DNA of 6,623 nt from Candidatus Adiutrix sp. (GCA_031283395.1 JAITBV010000215.1:1-6623), one strand, 5' to 3'. Positions 1-6,044 are shown, numbered from the stretch's first letter. Notes: a model not told the origin generated them from the letters alone. Translations and numbers: made by a program.

Positions 1-705
<705 letters not shown>

Positions 706-710
<5 letters not shown>

Positions 711-732
711 GGTCCTGCAAGGGGGCCTCAAC
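706..732 (+). other. Hairpin overlapping the rpoC stop codon (possible attenuator or weak terminator)
   Basis: The arm GTTGAGGTCC (706-715) pairs with GGGCCTCAAC (723-732), giving ten base pairs including one T-G wobble, around a 7-base loop. The left arm contains the rpoC TGA. No T-run follows (the next bases are TGGTCAACCGGGG), so it does not meet the rule for an intrinsic terminator. It could act as an mRNA 3'-end stabiliser, a processing site or a partial attenuator between rpoC and tolQ. Confidence 0.5.
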
Positions 733-759
733 TGGTCAACCGGGGTTACGGGAAGAACC

Positions 760-1578
760 ATGTCCATTGCTCTCGACCTTGTGATTTTCGCCCAGGCCGC
801 GGCCCAGACCCTGGCGGACCCGGCCGCCGCGCCCGCGGGGCTGCCGGCCGTTCCGGCGTCCGGGACCTCCAACATCATTTTGATGGTCACCGGCGCCGGC
901 CCCGTGGTCAAGGGCGTCCTTCTGACCCTTCTGGCCTTTTCCCTTTTGTCCTGGGCCATCATCCTCTCCAAGGCCGTGCAGCTCAGCCGGGCCAGCCGCA
1001 ACTCCAACGCCTTTCTGGACGCCTTCTGGCAGAGCCGCTCCCTGGCCAACCTCTACGCCGAGGCCGCCGGTTTCGGCGCCTCGCCCATTGCCCAGATCTT
1101 CCGGGTGGGCTACCAGGAACTGGGCCGGGTCCACAAGGCCCGGCTGGACCAGCGGGCGGCCATGGAGAACGTCCAGCGGGCCCTCCGGCGCTCCGGGGCG
1201 GCCGAAAGCACCCGCCTTTTCAAGTATCTGCCCTTCCTGGCCACCTGCGGCAACGCCGCCCCCTTCATCGGCCTTTTCGGCACGGTCTGGGGCATCATGG
1301 ATTCCTTCCATGAGATAGGCCGGGCCGGCACAGCCAACCTGGCCACCGTGGCCCCCGGCATCTCCGAGGCTCTGGTGGCCACGGCCGTGGGCCTGGCCGC
1401 GGCCATTCCGGCCGTCATTTTCTTCAACTATTTCAATAGCTGGGTTCGGGAACTGGAGGCGGAGATGGGCAATTTCAACGCCGATTTCATCAACATCCTG
1501 GAACGCGACCTCCTAAAGCGCGGCCCGGCCTCCGCCGCCCAGCCGGCCCCCCCGCCGGACCGCTCCGGGGAGGCCTGA
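760..1578 (+). CDS. tolQ: TolQ, inner-membrane proton channel subunit (MotA/TolQ/ExbB family)
   Basis: TolQ forms, with TolR, the proton-driven stator of the Tol-Pal system, which helps outer-membrane constriction and stability. The 272-residue protein has three predicted membrane segments: about 51-71 (GVLLTLLAFSLLSWAIIL), 157-181 and 200-225. The signature GLFGTVWGIM followed by VAPGISEALVATAVGLAAAIPAV is TolQ-like. Thr175 and Thr208 are 33 residues apart, exactly as Thr145 and Thr178 of E. coli TolQ, the pore threonines. It is about 40 residues longer than E. coli TolQ because of an Ala/Pro-rich N-terminus; a Pro-rich tail follows residue 255. The start at 760 has a weak Shine-Dalgarno (GGGAAG, 750-755). 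The internal Met42 (base 883) would give a more standard length but has no ribosome binding site. ExbB is the alternative name; the motifs and the tolR-tolA order favour TolQ. Confidence 0.93.
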   Translation: MSIALDLVIFAQAAAQTLADPAAAPAGLPAVPASGTSNIILMVTGAGPVVKGVLLTLLAFSLLSWAIILSKAVQLSRASRNSNAFLDAFWQSRSLANLYAEAAGFGASPIAQIFRVGYQELGRVHKARLDQRAAMENVQRALRRSGAAESTRLFKYLPFLATCGNAAPFIGLFGTVWGIMDSFHEIGRAGTANLATVAPGISEALVATAVGLAAAIPAVIFFNYFNSWVRELEAEMGNFNADFINILERDLLKRGPASAAQPAPPPDRSGEA

Positions 1579-1606
1579 CCATGGCCTTCGGTCCCTCCGG
1601 CCATGG
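1579..1606 (+). promoter_or_regulatory. Inverted repeat enclosing the tolR start codon
   Basis: CCATGGCC (1579-1586) and GGCCATGG (1599-1606) are perfect 8-base reverse complements separated by 12 bases. The left arm contains the tolR ATG (1581-1583), while the Shine-Dalgarno GGGGAGG (1567-1573) lies just outside. In mRNA this would hide the start codon until a ribosome finishing tolQ (stop 1576-1578) opens it, which would couple TolR output to TolQ. The inverted repeat is seen directly; the regulatory role is inferred. Confidence 0.45.
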
Positions 1607-2009
1607 CGGGCGCCCCGGCATGATGAGCGAGATAAACGTCACGCCCCTGGTGGACGTGATGCTGGTCCTCCTGATAATCTTCATGGTCACGGCCCCCATG
1701 ATGACCCAGGGCCTGGACGTGGAACTGCCCAAAGTCGATGCCCAGGCCCTCCAGACCGAAGAAACGCAGACCGTCCTGACCATCATGGCCGACGGCACGG
1801 TCTTTCTGGACGAACACCAGGTCAGCGGGGCCGACCTGGCCTTCCAGGTGGCCCAGGTCATGAAGGTCAAGGGGGCCCGGACGGTCTTTCTGAAGGCGGA
1901 CCACAACGCGGCCTACGGGGCCGTGGCCCGGGTCATGTCCCAACTGAGGCAGGCCGGCATCACCAGCCTGGGCCTGGTCACCGAGCCGATAGAGCCTCAA
2001 AGGCTCTAA
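1581..2009 (+). CDS. tolR: TolR, inner-membrane stator subunit (ExbD/TolR family)
   Basis: TolR is the single-pass partner of TolQ: its membrane aspartate carries protons and its periplasmic domain engages peptidoglycan and TolA. The 142-residue protein has a short cytoplasmic N-terminus with SEINVTPLVDV, one membrane helix at about 22-39 (VDVMLVLLIIFMVTAP), and a periplasmic domain of about 100 residues. Asp25 in PLVDVMLVLL corresponds to the essential Asp23 of E. coli TolR. ADGTVFLDEHQV and the C-terminal VARVMSQLRQAGITSLGLVTEP are typical of the family. The start at 1581 follows tolQ by two bases and has a strong Shine-Dalgarno, GGGGAGG at 1567-1573, inside the tolQ end. The in-frame ATGs at 1620 and 1623 lack one as good. 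ExbD is the alternative name; pairing with a TolQ-like gene supports TolR. Confidence 0.93.
   Translation: MAFGPSGHGGRPGMMSEINVTPLVDVMLVLLIIFMVTAPMMTQGLDVELPKVDAQALQTEETQTVLTIMADGTVFLDEHQVSGADLAFQVAQVMKVKGARTVFLKADHNAAYGAVARVMSQLRQAGITSLGLVTEPIEPQRL
1990..2008 (+). other. Perfect hairpin over the tolR stop codon
   Basis: TAGAGCCT (1990-1997) and AGGCTCTA (2001-2008) form an uninterrupted eight-pair stem closing a 3-base CAA loop. The right arm runs into the tolR TAA (2007-2009). No T-run follows; instead the tolA Shine-Dalgarno GGGAGG (2017-2022) comes eight bases later. It may protect the upstream mRNA or tune the step from TolR to TolA. Confidence 0.45.
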
Positions 2010-2027
2010 GAGGGCAGGGAGGCGCCA

Positions 2028-2924
2028 ATGGCCACATACCAGGAGAGCCGGAACGGCGAATCCACCCTGGCCGCGGCCTTTTTCCTGTCCGCGGGCCTCC
2101 ATGTGCTCCTGGGCGGTTTTTTGCTCTTTTTCCTGCCCCATTTGATGGAAAGCCGCAAAACCGGCCCGGGCGAGGTCATAACCGTCCAGCTCCTGGGCGG
2201 CCTTTCCCCCCCGGCCCCGGCCGCCCCGCCCGCGCTCGTGGACCCCGACCTGAAAGGCCCCGACGTGGTGGAGGCCCCCCCCGGCGACCCGGCCCCGAGC
2301 CAGCCGGCCCCGCCCGTGCCTTCCGCCCTTTCCGCCCCGCCCGAGGTCATCCCCCTGGGGCCCAAGGCCCCGGAAAAGCCCGTGCTCCGGAAGACTCCCG
2401 TCACCCCGCCCCCGGTCACCCCGCCCCAGGTGAAGGCCGACCCCCCGCCCAGGCCCAAGCCCAACAATGACGCGGAAATAAAACGGCGGATGGAGGCCCT
2501 GCGGCGCAAGACCGAGGCCGAGCAGACCGAGGCCGAGATAAACAGCCGCCTGGTGAATCTGAGGGAACGCCTGGGCCAGGGCCAGGGCGAAAGCTCCGAG
2601 GCCGGGGGCGGGGCCAGCGAGGGCCAGAGGGTGCACCCGGAAGAAGCGGCTTATTACCAGCAGGTCCATGATATAGTCAAATACAACTGGATACCGCCGG
2701 CGGGAACCATGTCCGCCAACATCAAGGCCATTTTCGAGATCAAGATAGAGCCCGGCGGCGGCAGGGCCATCGCCCGCCTGGTGACCGCCAGCGGCCACCC
2801 CGACTTCGACCTTTCAGTCCAGCGGGCCATCGGCATATCCAATCTGCCGCCTTTGCCGCCCATTTTTGAAGGCCGGGCCGCCATGCTCAGGGTGGTTTTC
2901 AACCCCGACGCCCTGCGGCGCTAA
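2028..2924 (+). CDS. tolA: TolA/TonB-like periplasm-spanning energy transducer
   Basis: This third stator-linked protein should transmit force from TolQR to outer-membrane partners. The 298 residues split into: one membrane helix at about 14-38 (AAAFFLSAGLHVLLGGFLLFFL), with Ser21-x3-His25 matching the SxxxH motif that TonB and TolA use to contact ExbB/TolQ; a long Pro-rich linker, about 60-146, with PVTPPPVTPP and KP/RP pairs, as in TonB; a charged, probably helical stretch, about 148-184; a Gly-rich hinge, about 183-200; and a C-terminal TonB/TolA-type domain, about 203-298, with YYQQVHDIVKYNW, IEPGGG and SGHPDFDLSVQRAI. TolA usually has a long Ala/Lys-rich helix here instead of the Pro linker. 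The start has Shine-Dalgarno GGGAGG (2017-2022), 5 bases before the ATG. Position after tolQR favours the name TolA; by composition it could equally be annotated as TonB. Confidence 0.85.
   Translation: MATYQESRNGESTLAAAFFLSAGLHVLLGGFLLFFLPHLMESRKTGPGEVITVQLLGGLSPPAPAAPPALVDPDLKGPDVVEAPPGDPAPSQPAPPVPSALSAPPEVIPLGPKAPEKPVLRKTPVTPPPVTPPQVKADPPPRPKPNNDAEIKRRMEALRRKTEAEQTEAEINSRLVNLRERLGQGQGESSEAGGGASEGQRVHPEEAAYYQQVHDIVKYNWIPPAGTMSANIKAIFEIKIEPGGGRAIARLVTASGHPDFDLSVQRAIGISNLPPLPPIFEGRAAMLRVVFNPDALRR
2604..2631 (+). other. G-quadruplex-type motif in tolA coding strand
   Basis: Four G-runs (G5 at 2604, G4 at 2610, G3 at 2621, G3 at 2629) are separated by loops of 1, 7 and 5 bases, satisfying the usual G3+N1-7 pattern on the mRNA-like strand. 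They encode the Gly-rich hinge just before the C-terminal domain. In such GC-rich DNA, chance occurrence is quite possible. Confidence 0.35.
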
Positions 2925-2934
2925 AGCCTTGCTC

Positions 2935-2976
2935 CGTCACCCCGGCGCTCGCCCCGGCTTTGAGCCGGGGTCCATG
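2935..2976. repeat. REP-like GC palindrome between tolA and pilW
   Basis: CCCCGGCT (2952-2959) and AGCCGGGG (2963-2970) form a perfect eight-pair stem with a TTG loop. A second upstream arm, ACCCCGGC (2939-2946), is also perfectly complementary to GCCGGGGT (2964-2971), so two folds compete. The overall shape, CGTCACCCCGGC ... GCCGGGGTCCATG, resembles the dispersed palindromic repeats (GTCA-YYCC ... GGRRTCC type) common in proteobacterial intergenic DNA. It sits 11 bases past the tolA stop. Only one copy is in this window, so dispersal is not shown. It may also end tolA transcription, although only weak T-runs follow (GTTTC, TGTTTG). Confidence 0.5.
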
Positions 2977-2987
2977 TTTCGGGGTGT

Positions 2988-3016
2988 TTGTAATTGAAAT
3001 AGCTTTGTGCTAAAAT
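2988..3016 (+). promoter_or_regulatory. Predicted sigma-70-type promoter for the pilW operon
   Basis: A -35 box TTGTAA (2988-2993; 4 of 6 consensus bases) is separated by exactly 17 bases from a -10 box TAAAAT (3011-3016; 5 of 6). The -10 is preceded by TGC, making an extended -10 element. It lies in the only AT-rich patch between the tol and pil genes; transcription would start near 3023 and leave a leader of about 77 bases. A weak hairpin, AAAGGC (3037-3042) with GCCTTT (3053-3058), lies in that leader. No sigma-54 TGGC-N9-TGC element was seen by eye. Confidence 0.6.
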
Positions 3017-3017
3017 G

Positions 3018-3031
3018 AACCAAAATTGGTT
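3018..3031. promoter_or_regulatory. Palindrome at the predicted pilW transcription start (operator candidate)
   Basis: AACCAA (3018-3023) and TTGGTT (3026-3031) are perfect inverted arms around AA. They begin one base after the -10 box and cover the likely +1 site, a position where a dimeric repressor would block initiation. No specific regulator is recognisable from the motif. Confidence 0.35.
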
Positions 3032-3082
3032 TCTGAAAAGGCGGCCCCCTGGGCCTTTGACCGCGAGGACCCCACTTAAGCC

Positions 3083-3088
3083 AAGGAG
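3083..3088 (+). promoter_or_regulatory. Ribosome binding site for pilW (unusual spacing)
   Basis: AAGGAG is a strong Shine-Dalgarno match but lies 11 bases before the pilW ATG at 3100, longer than usual. An out-of-frame ATG at 3092 is only 3 bases away and opens a 35-codon frame that ends at 3199 inside pilW. The pilin motif fixes the true frame as that of 3100. Confidence 0.6.
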
Positions 3089-3099
3089 CGAATGATCCC

Positions 3100-4266
3100 A
3101 TGCGCCTCCGCCCGTTTTTTCCCAGGTGTGAACCGGCCGGCCCCGGCCGGTCCCGGCCCGGCTTTTCCCTGGTCGAGCTTCTGGTGGTGCTGGTGCTGAT
3201 GGTCGTGGTCACCGCCGCGGCTTTCACCCTGTTCCAGATCGGGGCCCGCCACGAGGCCAGGCAGCAGGATGTCCTGAACCAGGCCCAGAACCTCAGGACA
3301 GCCCTCCACGCCCTGGCCCGCGATGTTCGCATGGCCGGCAACGGCCTTAATTTCATCGGGGCCCGCCGGCTGGACATCTATGTCGACCCCGCCCTTTTTG
3401 ACGCGAACACCCAGCGGGAACCGGGCTGGTTCCGTTACCGGGACGCCGAGGAATACGGGGTCCGGGCCATTTACGGCACCAACGGGGAATGTAACGGGGG
3501 GAGTGCGCCCATCTGCCCGCCTCCGCCCGGCGCGGATATCTGCGCGCCCGACACCCTGACCGTCTTCCGCGCCGAGATCGAAAACCCCCTGGCCCTGGGC
3601 CACCTGGGCGCCACTTTCACCCCGGGGACGGATTCCACCTTCAGCATCAAGGAAGCGGTCACCCTGGGCGAGAACATTGCCGACGGCGATATCCTGGCCG
3701 TGGCCGCCGGGACCAGGGCCGTCGTCGTCCAGGCCCGGTTGTCCGGCTCCGGGTCGAGCAACGTCATCGCCGTGGGCCCGCGCTTCAACCCCGGCGCGAC
3801 CTTGCCCGGGGGCTTCAGCTTTCCCGAAGGCTCCATGATCTATAACCTGCGCAATATCGTCTTGGTCAGCTATTACATCGACCGGGGCCCGAACCACAAC
3901 CGCCCCCTGGCCAACTACCACGACGGCACCCTGACCACCGAGGTCACCGATATAGAAGGGGTGGCCAACACCCATCTCCTGGCCGTGGCCGGGAACATCG
4001 AAGACCTGCAGGTGGCCTATTTCCTGGCCAAGCTGGGCACGGAAGGTCCGCTTCTGGATACCGACGGCGTCATCGAGGCCCTGACCCCGGACATCGATGA
4101 AACGGTCCTGGACAATGACGGGGGCCAGTTCGTGCGGGTGGTGAGCCTGGCCCTGACCTCCCGCTCCAGCCGCGTAAGGGATGGCGGAAGCGGCACCGGC
4201 GCCACGGCCGATCAATATACCTGCATGGGCTTGAACCAGCACGTGACTTTGCGCAACAACTTCTGA
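3100..4266 (+). CDS. pilW: PilW family minor pilin
   Basis: PilW is a large minor pilin of the type IV pilus priming/tip complex. The 388-residue protein begins with a 21-residue basic leader ending in Gly21, then Phe22-Ser-Leu-Val-Glu26: a type IV prepilin peptidase site (G|F with Glu at +5) followed by a hydrophobic helix to about residue 45. Family landmarks follow: LRTALHALARDVRMAGNGL (66-84), the GDILAV segment near 196-201, NIEDLQVAYFLAKLGTEG (299-316), VRVVSLALTSRS (346-357) and the C-terminal HVTLRNNF. Cysteines at 131, 139, 148 and 375 could form disulphides once outside. Length is normal for the family. It is the first gene of the operon, with its own promoter-like region; the fimT-like gene follows after 12 bases. 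The start at 3100 is the only in-frame ATG near the ribosome binding site. Confidence 0.92.
   Translation: MRLRPFFPRCEPAGPGRSRPGFSLVELLVVLVLMVVVTAAAFTLFQIGARHEARQQDVLNQAQNLRTALHALARDVRMAGNGLNFIGARRLDIYVDPALFDANTQREPGWFRYRDAEEYGVRAIYGTNGECNGGSAPICPPPPGADICAPDTLTVFRAEIENPLALGHLGATFTPGTDSTFSIKEAVTLGENIADGDILAVAAGTRAVVVQARLSGSGSSNVIAVGPRFNPGATLPGGFSFPEGSMIYNLRNIVLVSYYIDRGPNHNRPLANYHDGTLTTEVTDIEGVANTHLLAVAGNIEDLQVAYFLAKLGTEGPLLDTDGVIEALTPDIDETVLDNDGGQFVRVVSLALTSRSSRVRDGGSGTGATADQYTCMGLNQHVTLRNNF
3132..3151 (+). other. Strong GC hairpin in the 5' coding end of pilW
   Basis: ACCGGCCGG (3132-3140) and CCGGCCGGT (3143-3151) are perfect 9-base inverted arms separated by only CC. It begins 32 bases into the gene and covers codons 11-18 of the prepilin leader. 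Very stable structure this close to a start codon is usually selected against, so it may limit pilW translation. A chance origin in GGCC-rich DNA is also possible. Confidence 0.4.
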
Positions 4267-4278
4267 ACCGAGGCCTTT

Positions 4279-4857
4279 ATGACGGCGGAAAAAACCAGGT
4301 CGGCCCTTCGCGGATTCTCGCTTCTCGAAGCCATAGTGGTCGTGGCCATCATCGCCATTCTGGCCATGCTGGCCGTGCCGAACCTCATGGCCATAGTGCC
4401 CAAGGCCCAGATGCGGGGCGCGGCCCGGGGCACGGCCAATCTTCTGCAGCAGGCCCGGGCCATGGCCGGCAATATCCAGAAGCCGTCCCGCCTGTCCCTC
4501 GACTGCCGGCAAACCACCGGCGGCACGGTGGCGGCCGGGCCCTGCCTGGCCCAAATGCACACGGCCGTCTTCAATACGGACGGCAATTTCAGGGAGTGGG
4601 TGGAAGTGCCCTTCAGCCGGCGGGACTTGGGCCGGACCGTGCGGGTCGCGCCCGGCGCCGGCGCCGTCGTCATCCCGGTCCCCGGGGGGGGTCACCCCTC
4701 CAACCTGTTTTGGGCGGTCTTTATGCCCAACGGGCAGATGCGCGCCTCCCACGAGCCCTGGCGCCTGGTCTTCAGTTCGACCAATTCCCGGGTCGCCCCC
4801 TGGGAGTTGGTGGTCAACAAGGATTCCGGCCGGCCCACCCTAAGGGGGCTCCAGTAA
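4279..4857 (+). CDS. FimT/GspH-type minor pseudopilin (FimU-like)
   Basis: This is a small minor pilin of the GspH/FimT family, which in type IV pili helps prime assembly and joins the tip complex to the shaft. The 192-residue protein has a short leader MTAEKTRSALRG, cleavage at Gly12|Phe13, Glu17 at +5, then a hydrophobic helix with AIVVVAIIAILAMLAVPNL. AARGTANLLQQARAMAGNIQ (48-67) is the typical helix after the membrane part. FMPNGQ (148-153) and VVNKDSGRPTL near the end match the family's beta-sheet landmarks. Cys76 and Cys89 may form a disulphide. Shine-Dalgarno GAGG (4270-4273) lies 5 bases before the ATG. In Pseudomonas the counterpart, fimU, leads the cluster; here it is second, after pilW. 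A run of eight G (4684-4691) encodes Gly136-138. FimU and FimT cannot be told apart from sequence alone, so no symbol is given. Confidence 0.85.
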   Translation: MTAEKTRSALRGFSLLEAIVVVAIIAILAMLAVPNLMAIVPKAQMRGAARGTANLLQQARAMAGNIQKPSRLSLDCRQTTGGTVAAGPCLAQMHTAVFNTDGNFREWVEVPFSRRDLGRTVRVAPGAGAVVIPVPGGGHPSNLFWAVFMPNGQMRASHEPWRLVFSSTNSRVAPWELVVNKDSGRPTLRGLQ

Positions 4858-4870
4858 AGCGAGGAGACCG

Positions 4871-5320
4871 ATGCTGAAACCTTCACCGGCCCATCGGCCG
4901 GCCCGCCTCAAGCCCGGCTTCACCCTCCTGGAGATTTTGGTCTCCCTGGTGGTCCTGGCCATAGGCTGCCTGGCCGCCATTTCCATGCAGACCTCCACCA
5001 TGGAGGGCGGGGCCCTGGCCTATCACATGACCGTGGCCTCGTTTCTGGCCGAGTCCGAGATAGAGCGGCTCCAGTCCCTGACCCGGGGCCGGGCCCGGGT
5101 CGAGCCGGCCACCCCGGCCAACCTGACCCGGGACGGCTCGGCCTGCCCGGCCGACGGTTCCAGGGGCCCCTGCTACACCCGCACCACCACCGTCCTGCCC
5201 GGGGCCCCCACCAGCCAGAACCTGTGGGTATCCATAAGGGTGGATTTTCCGGGGCAATCGTCGAACTCCAAAAGGGGGAGCCTGGTCTATGACACCCTTA
5301 TATTCTACCTTGATTTCTGA
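4871..5320 (+). CDS. pilV: PilV family minor pilin
   Basis: PilV is a minor pilin that, with PilW, PilX and the FimU-type pilin, forms the priming complex beneath PilY1. The 149-residue protein has leader MLKPSPAHRPARLKPG, cleavage at Gly16|Phe17, Glu21 at +5, then the characteristic FTLLEILVSLVVLAIGCLAAISMQ. The helix continues to about residue 70 (SFLAESEIERLQSL). A compact C-terminal domain holds Cys92 and Cys101, a likely disulphide. Shine-Dalgarno GAGGAG (4861-4866) is 4 bases before the ATG, which lies 13 bases after the fimT-like stop. A CCGGCC/GGCCGG hairpin (4886-4901) sits over codons 6-11. The 3' end overlaps pilX by 32 bases. Confidence 0.88.
   Translation: MLKPSPAHRPARLKPGFTLLEILVSLVVLAIGCLAAISMQTSTMEGGALAYHMTVASFLAESEIERLQSLTRGRARVEPATPANLTRDGSACPADGSRGPCYTRTTTVLPGAPTSQNLWVSIRVDFPGQSSNSKRGSLVYDTLIFYLDF
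5274..5280 (+). promoter_or_regulatory. Ribosome binding site for pilX, inside pilV
   Basis: GGGGGAG lies within pilV, 8 bases before the ATG at 5289, and decides the pilX start. The next in-frame ATG (5388) falls inside the membrane helix, so it cannot be the start. Confidence 0.6.
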
Positions 5321-6044
5321 CCCCGCCGGCCAGGGAGCCGCCAGGCCGGCCTCGGGGCCTCCCCCCCATCCCGAAGGCTCGGTCTTGATGTTCACCCTGG
5401 TCATCCTGGTGCTTTTGGGCCTCATGGGCTTTTCCATAATGCTCAACACCCGGTCCGAACTGAACATTTCCCAGAACAACTACCAGGGGCGGGACGCCTT
5501 CGCCAAGGCCGATTCCACGGCCCGCCTGGCCCTCTTTCTGGGCCGGACCCTGTTGAACGGCAGCGCCGGGAGCCCCTGCGACATCATCAATTCCGATGCC
5601 CAGGTGGCCGGGCGGCCCAAATTCGAGATAAAGATAGGCGACGACGGCCTGTGCGGCAATTTCACCCTGATCGATCTTCAGCAGTCGGGCGAAATGCCCA
5701 CCATGGATGAAATAGTGGATCGCTATCTCCAGGCCACCGCCTCCAGCGACGATCCCTCCTCGCCCCTGTTCCCCCATCTGCAGATATTCTATGGCGGCCA
5801 GGTGGTGGGCACGGCCGCCCTGTCCCTTTACGGGCCCAACCCCAGCGCCCCGGGCGGTTCCCTGGGGGACGCCGGTTACGGCCTTCAGGGCGAACAGAGC
5901 ATCAAGGTCTATCTGGTGGTGAGCGCCAACGGCCGCCTGCCCCGGACCGACGGGGTCGATGCGGGCAATTATTTCAGCGACGACCCCAAGGGGGCCACCC
6001 ACAGCATAGTCACCGCCATTTACCGGGAACTGATAGTCAACTGA
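5289..6044 (+). CDS. pilX: PilX family minor pilin / pilus assembly protein
   Basis: PilX is another component of the minor-pilin complex under the PilY1 tip. The 251-residue protein has a 29-residue Pro/Ala-rich N-terminus, a hydrophobic segment at about 31-52 (SVLMFTLVILVLLGLMGFSIML), and the PilX N-terminal pattern of a polar stretch with SQNN then RDAFAKADSTARLAL (68-82), equivalent to the usual AGN...AF..AE..L. Residue +5 after a putative Gly30|Ser31 cut is Phe, not Glu, as in tip-type pseudopilins such as GspK. Cys97 and Cys122 could pair. The C-terminal domain ends in HSIVTAIYRELIVN. The start lies inside pilV with a 32-base overlap in another frame, suggesting translational coupling. 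A run of seven C (5361-5367) lies in the N-terminal part. Confidence 0.82.
   Translation: MTPLYSTLISDPAGQGAARPASGPPPHPEGSVLMFTLVILVLLGLMGFSIMLNTRSELNISQNNYQGRDAFAKADSTARLALFLGRTLLNGSAGSPCDIINSDAQVAGRPKFEIKIGDDGLCGNFTLIDLQQSGEMPTMDEIVDRYLQATASSDDPSSPLFPHLQIFYGGQVVGTAALSLYGPNPSAPGGSLGDAGYGLQGEQSIKVYLVVSANGRLPRTDGVDAGNYFSDDPKGATHSIVTAIYRELIVN

Noticed and set aside
736..1311. 191-codon minus-strand frame opposite tolQ
   Set aside because: Same antisense artefact: Gly-rich, no recognisable domain, and opposite a clear TolQ.
1428..2798. 456-codon open frame on the minus strand opposite tolQ-tolR-tolA
   Set aside because: Gly/His/Leu-rich low-complexity product spanning three convincing genes; typical antisense shadow of GC-rich coding DNA.
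2952..2990. Classic intrinsic terminator after tolA
   Set aside because: The stem is strong but the bases after it (TCCATGTTTCGGGG) are not a T-run; it is better described as a REP-like palindrome with possible weak termination.
2925..3099. Sigma-54 promoter or small gene in the tolA-pilW gap
   Set aside because: No TGGC-N9-TGC element was found, and the ATG at 2974 opens only seven codons.
3076..4752. 558-codon open frame on the minus strand opposite pilW and the fimT-like gene
   Set aside because: Its composition (very rich in Gly, His, Gln, Asp and Ala) is what the antisense of GC-rich codons yields. The plus strand has clear family motifs and ribosome sites, and the frame crosses an intergenic junction.
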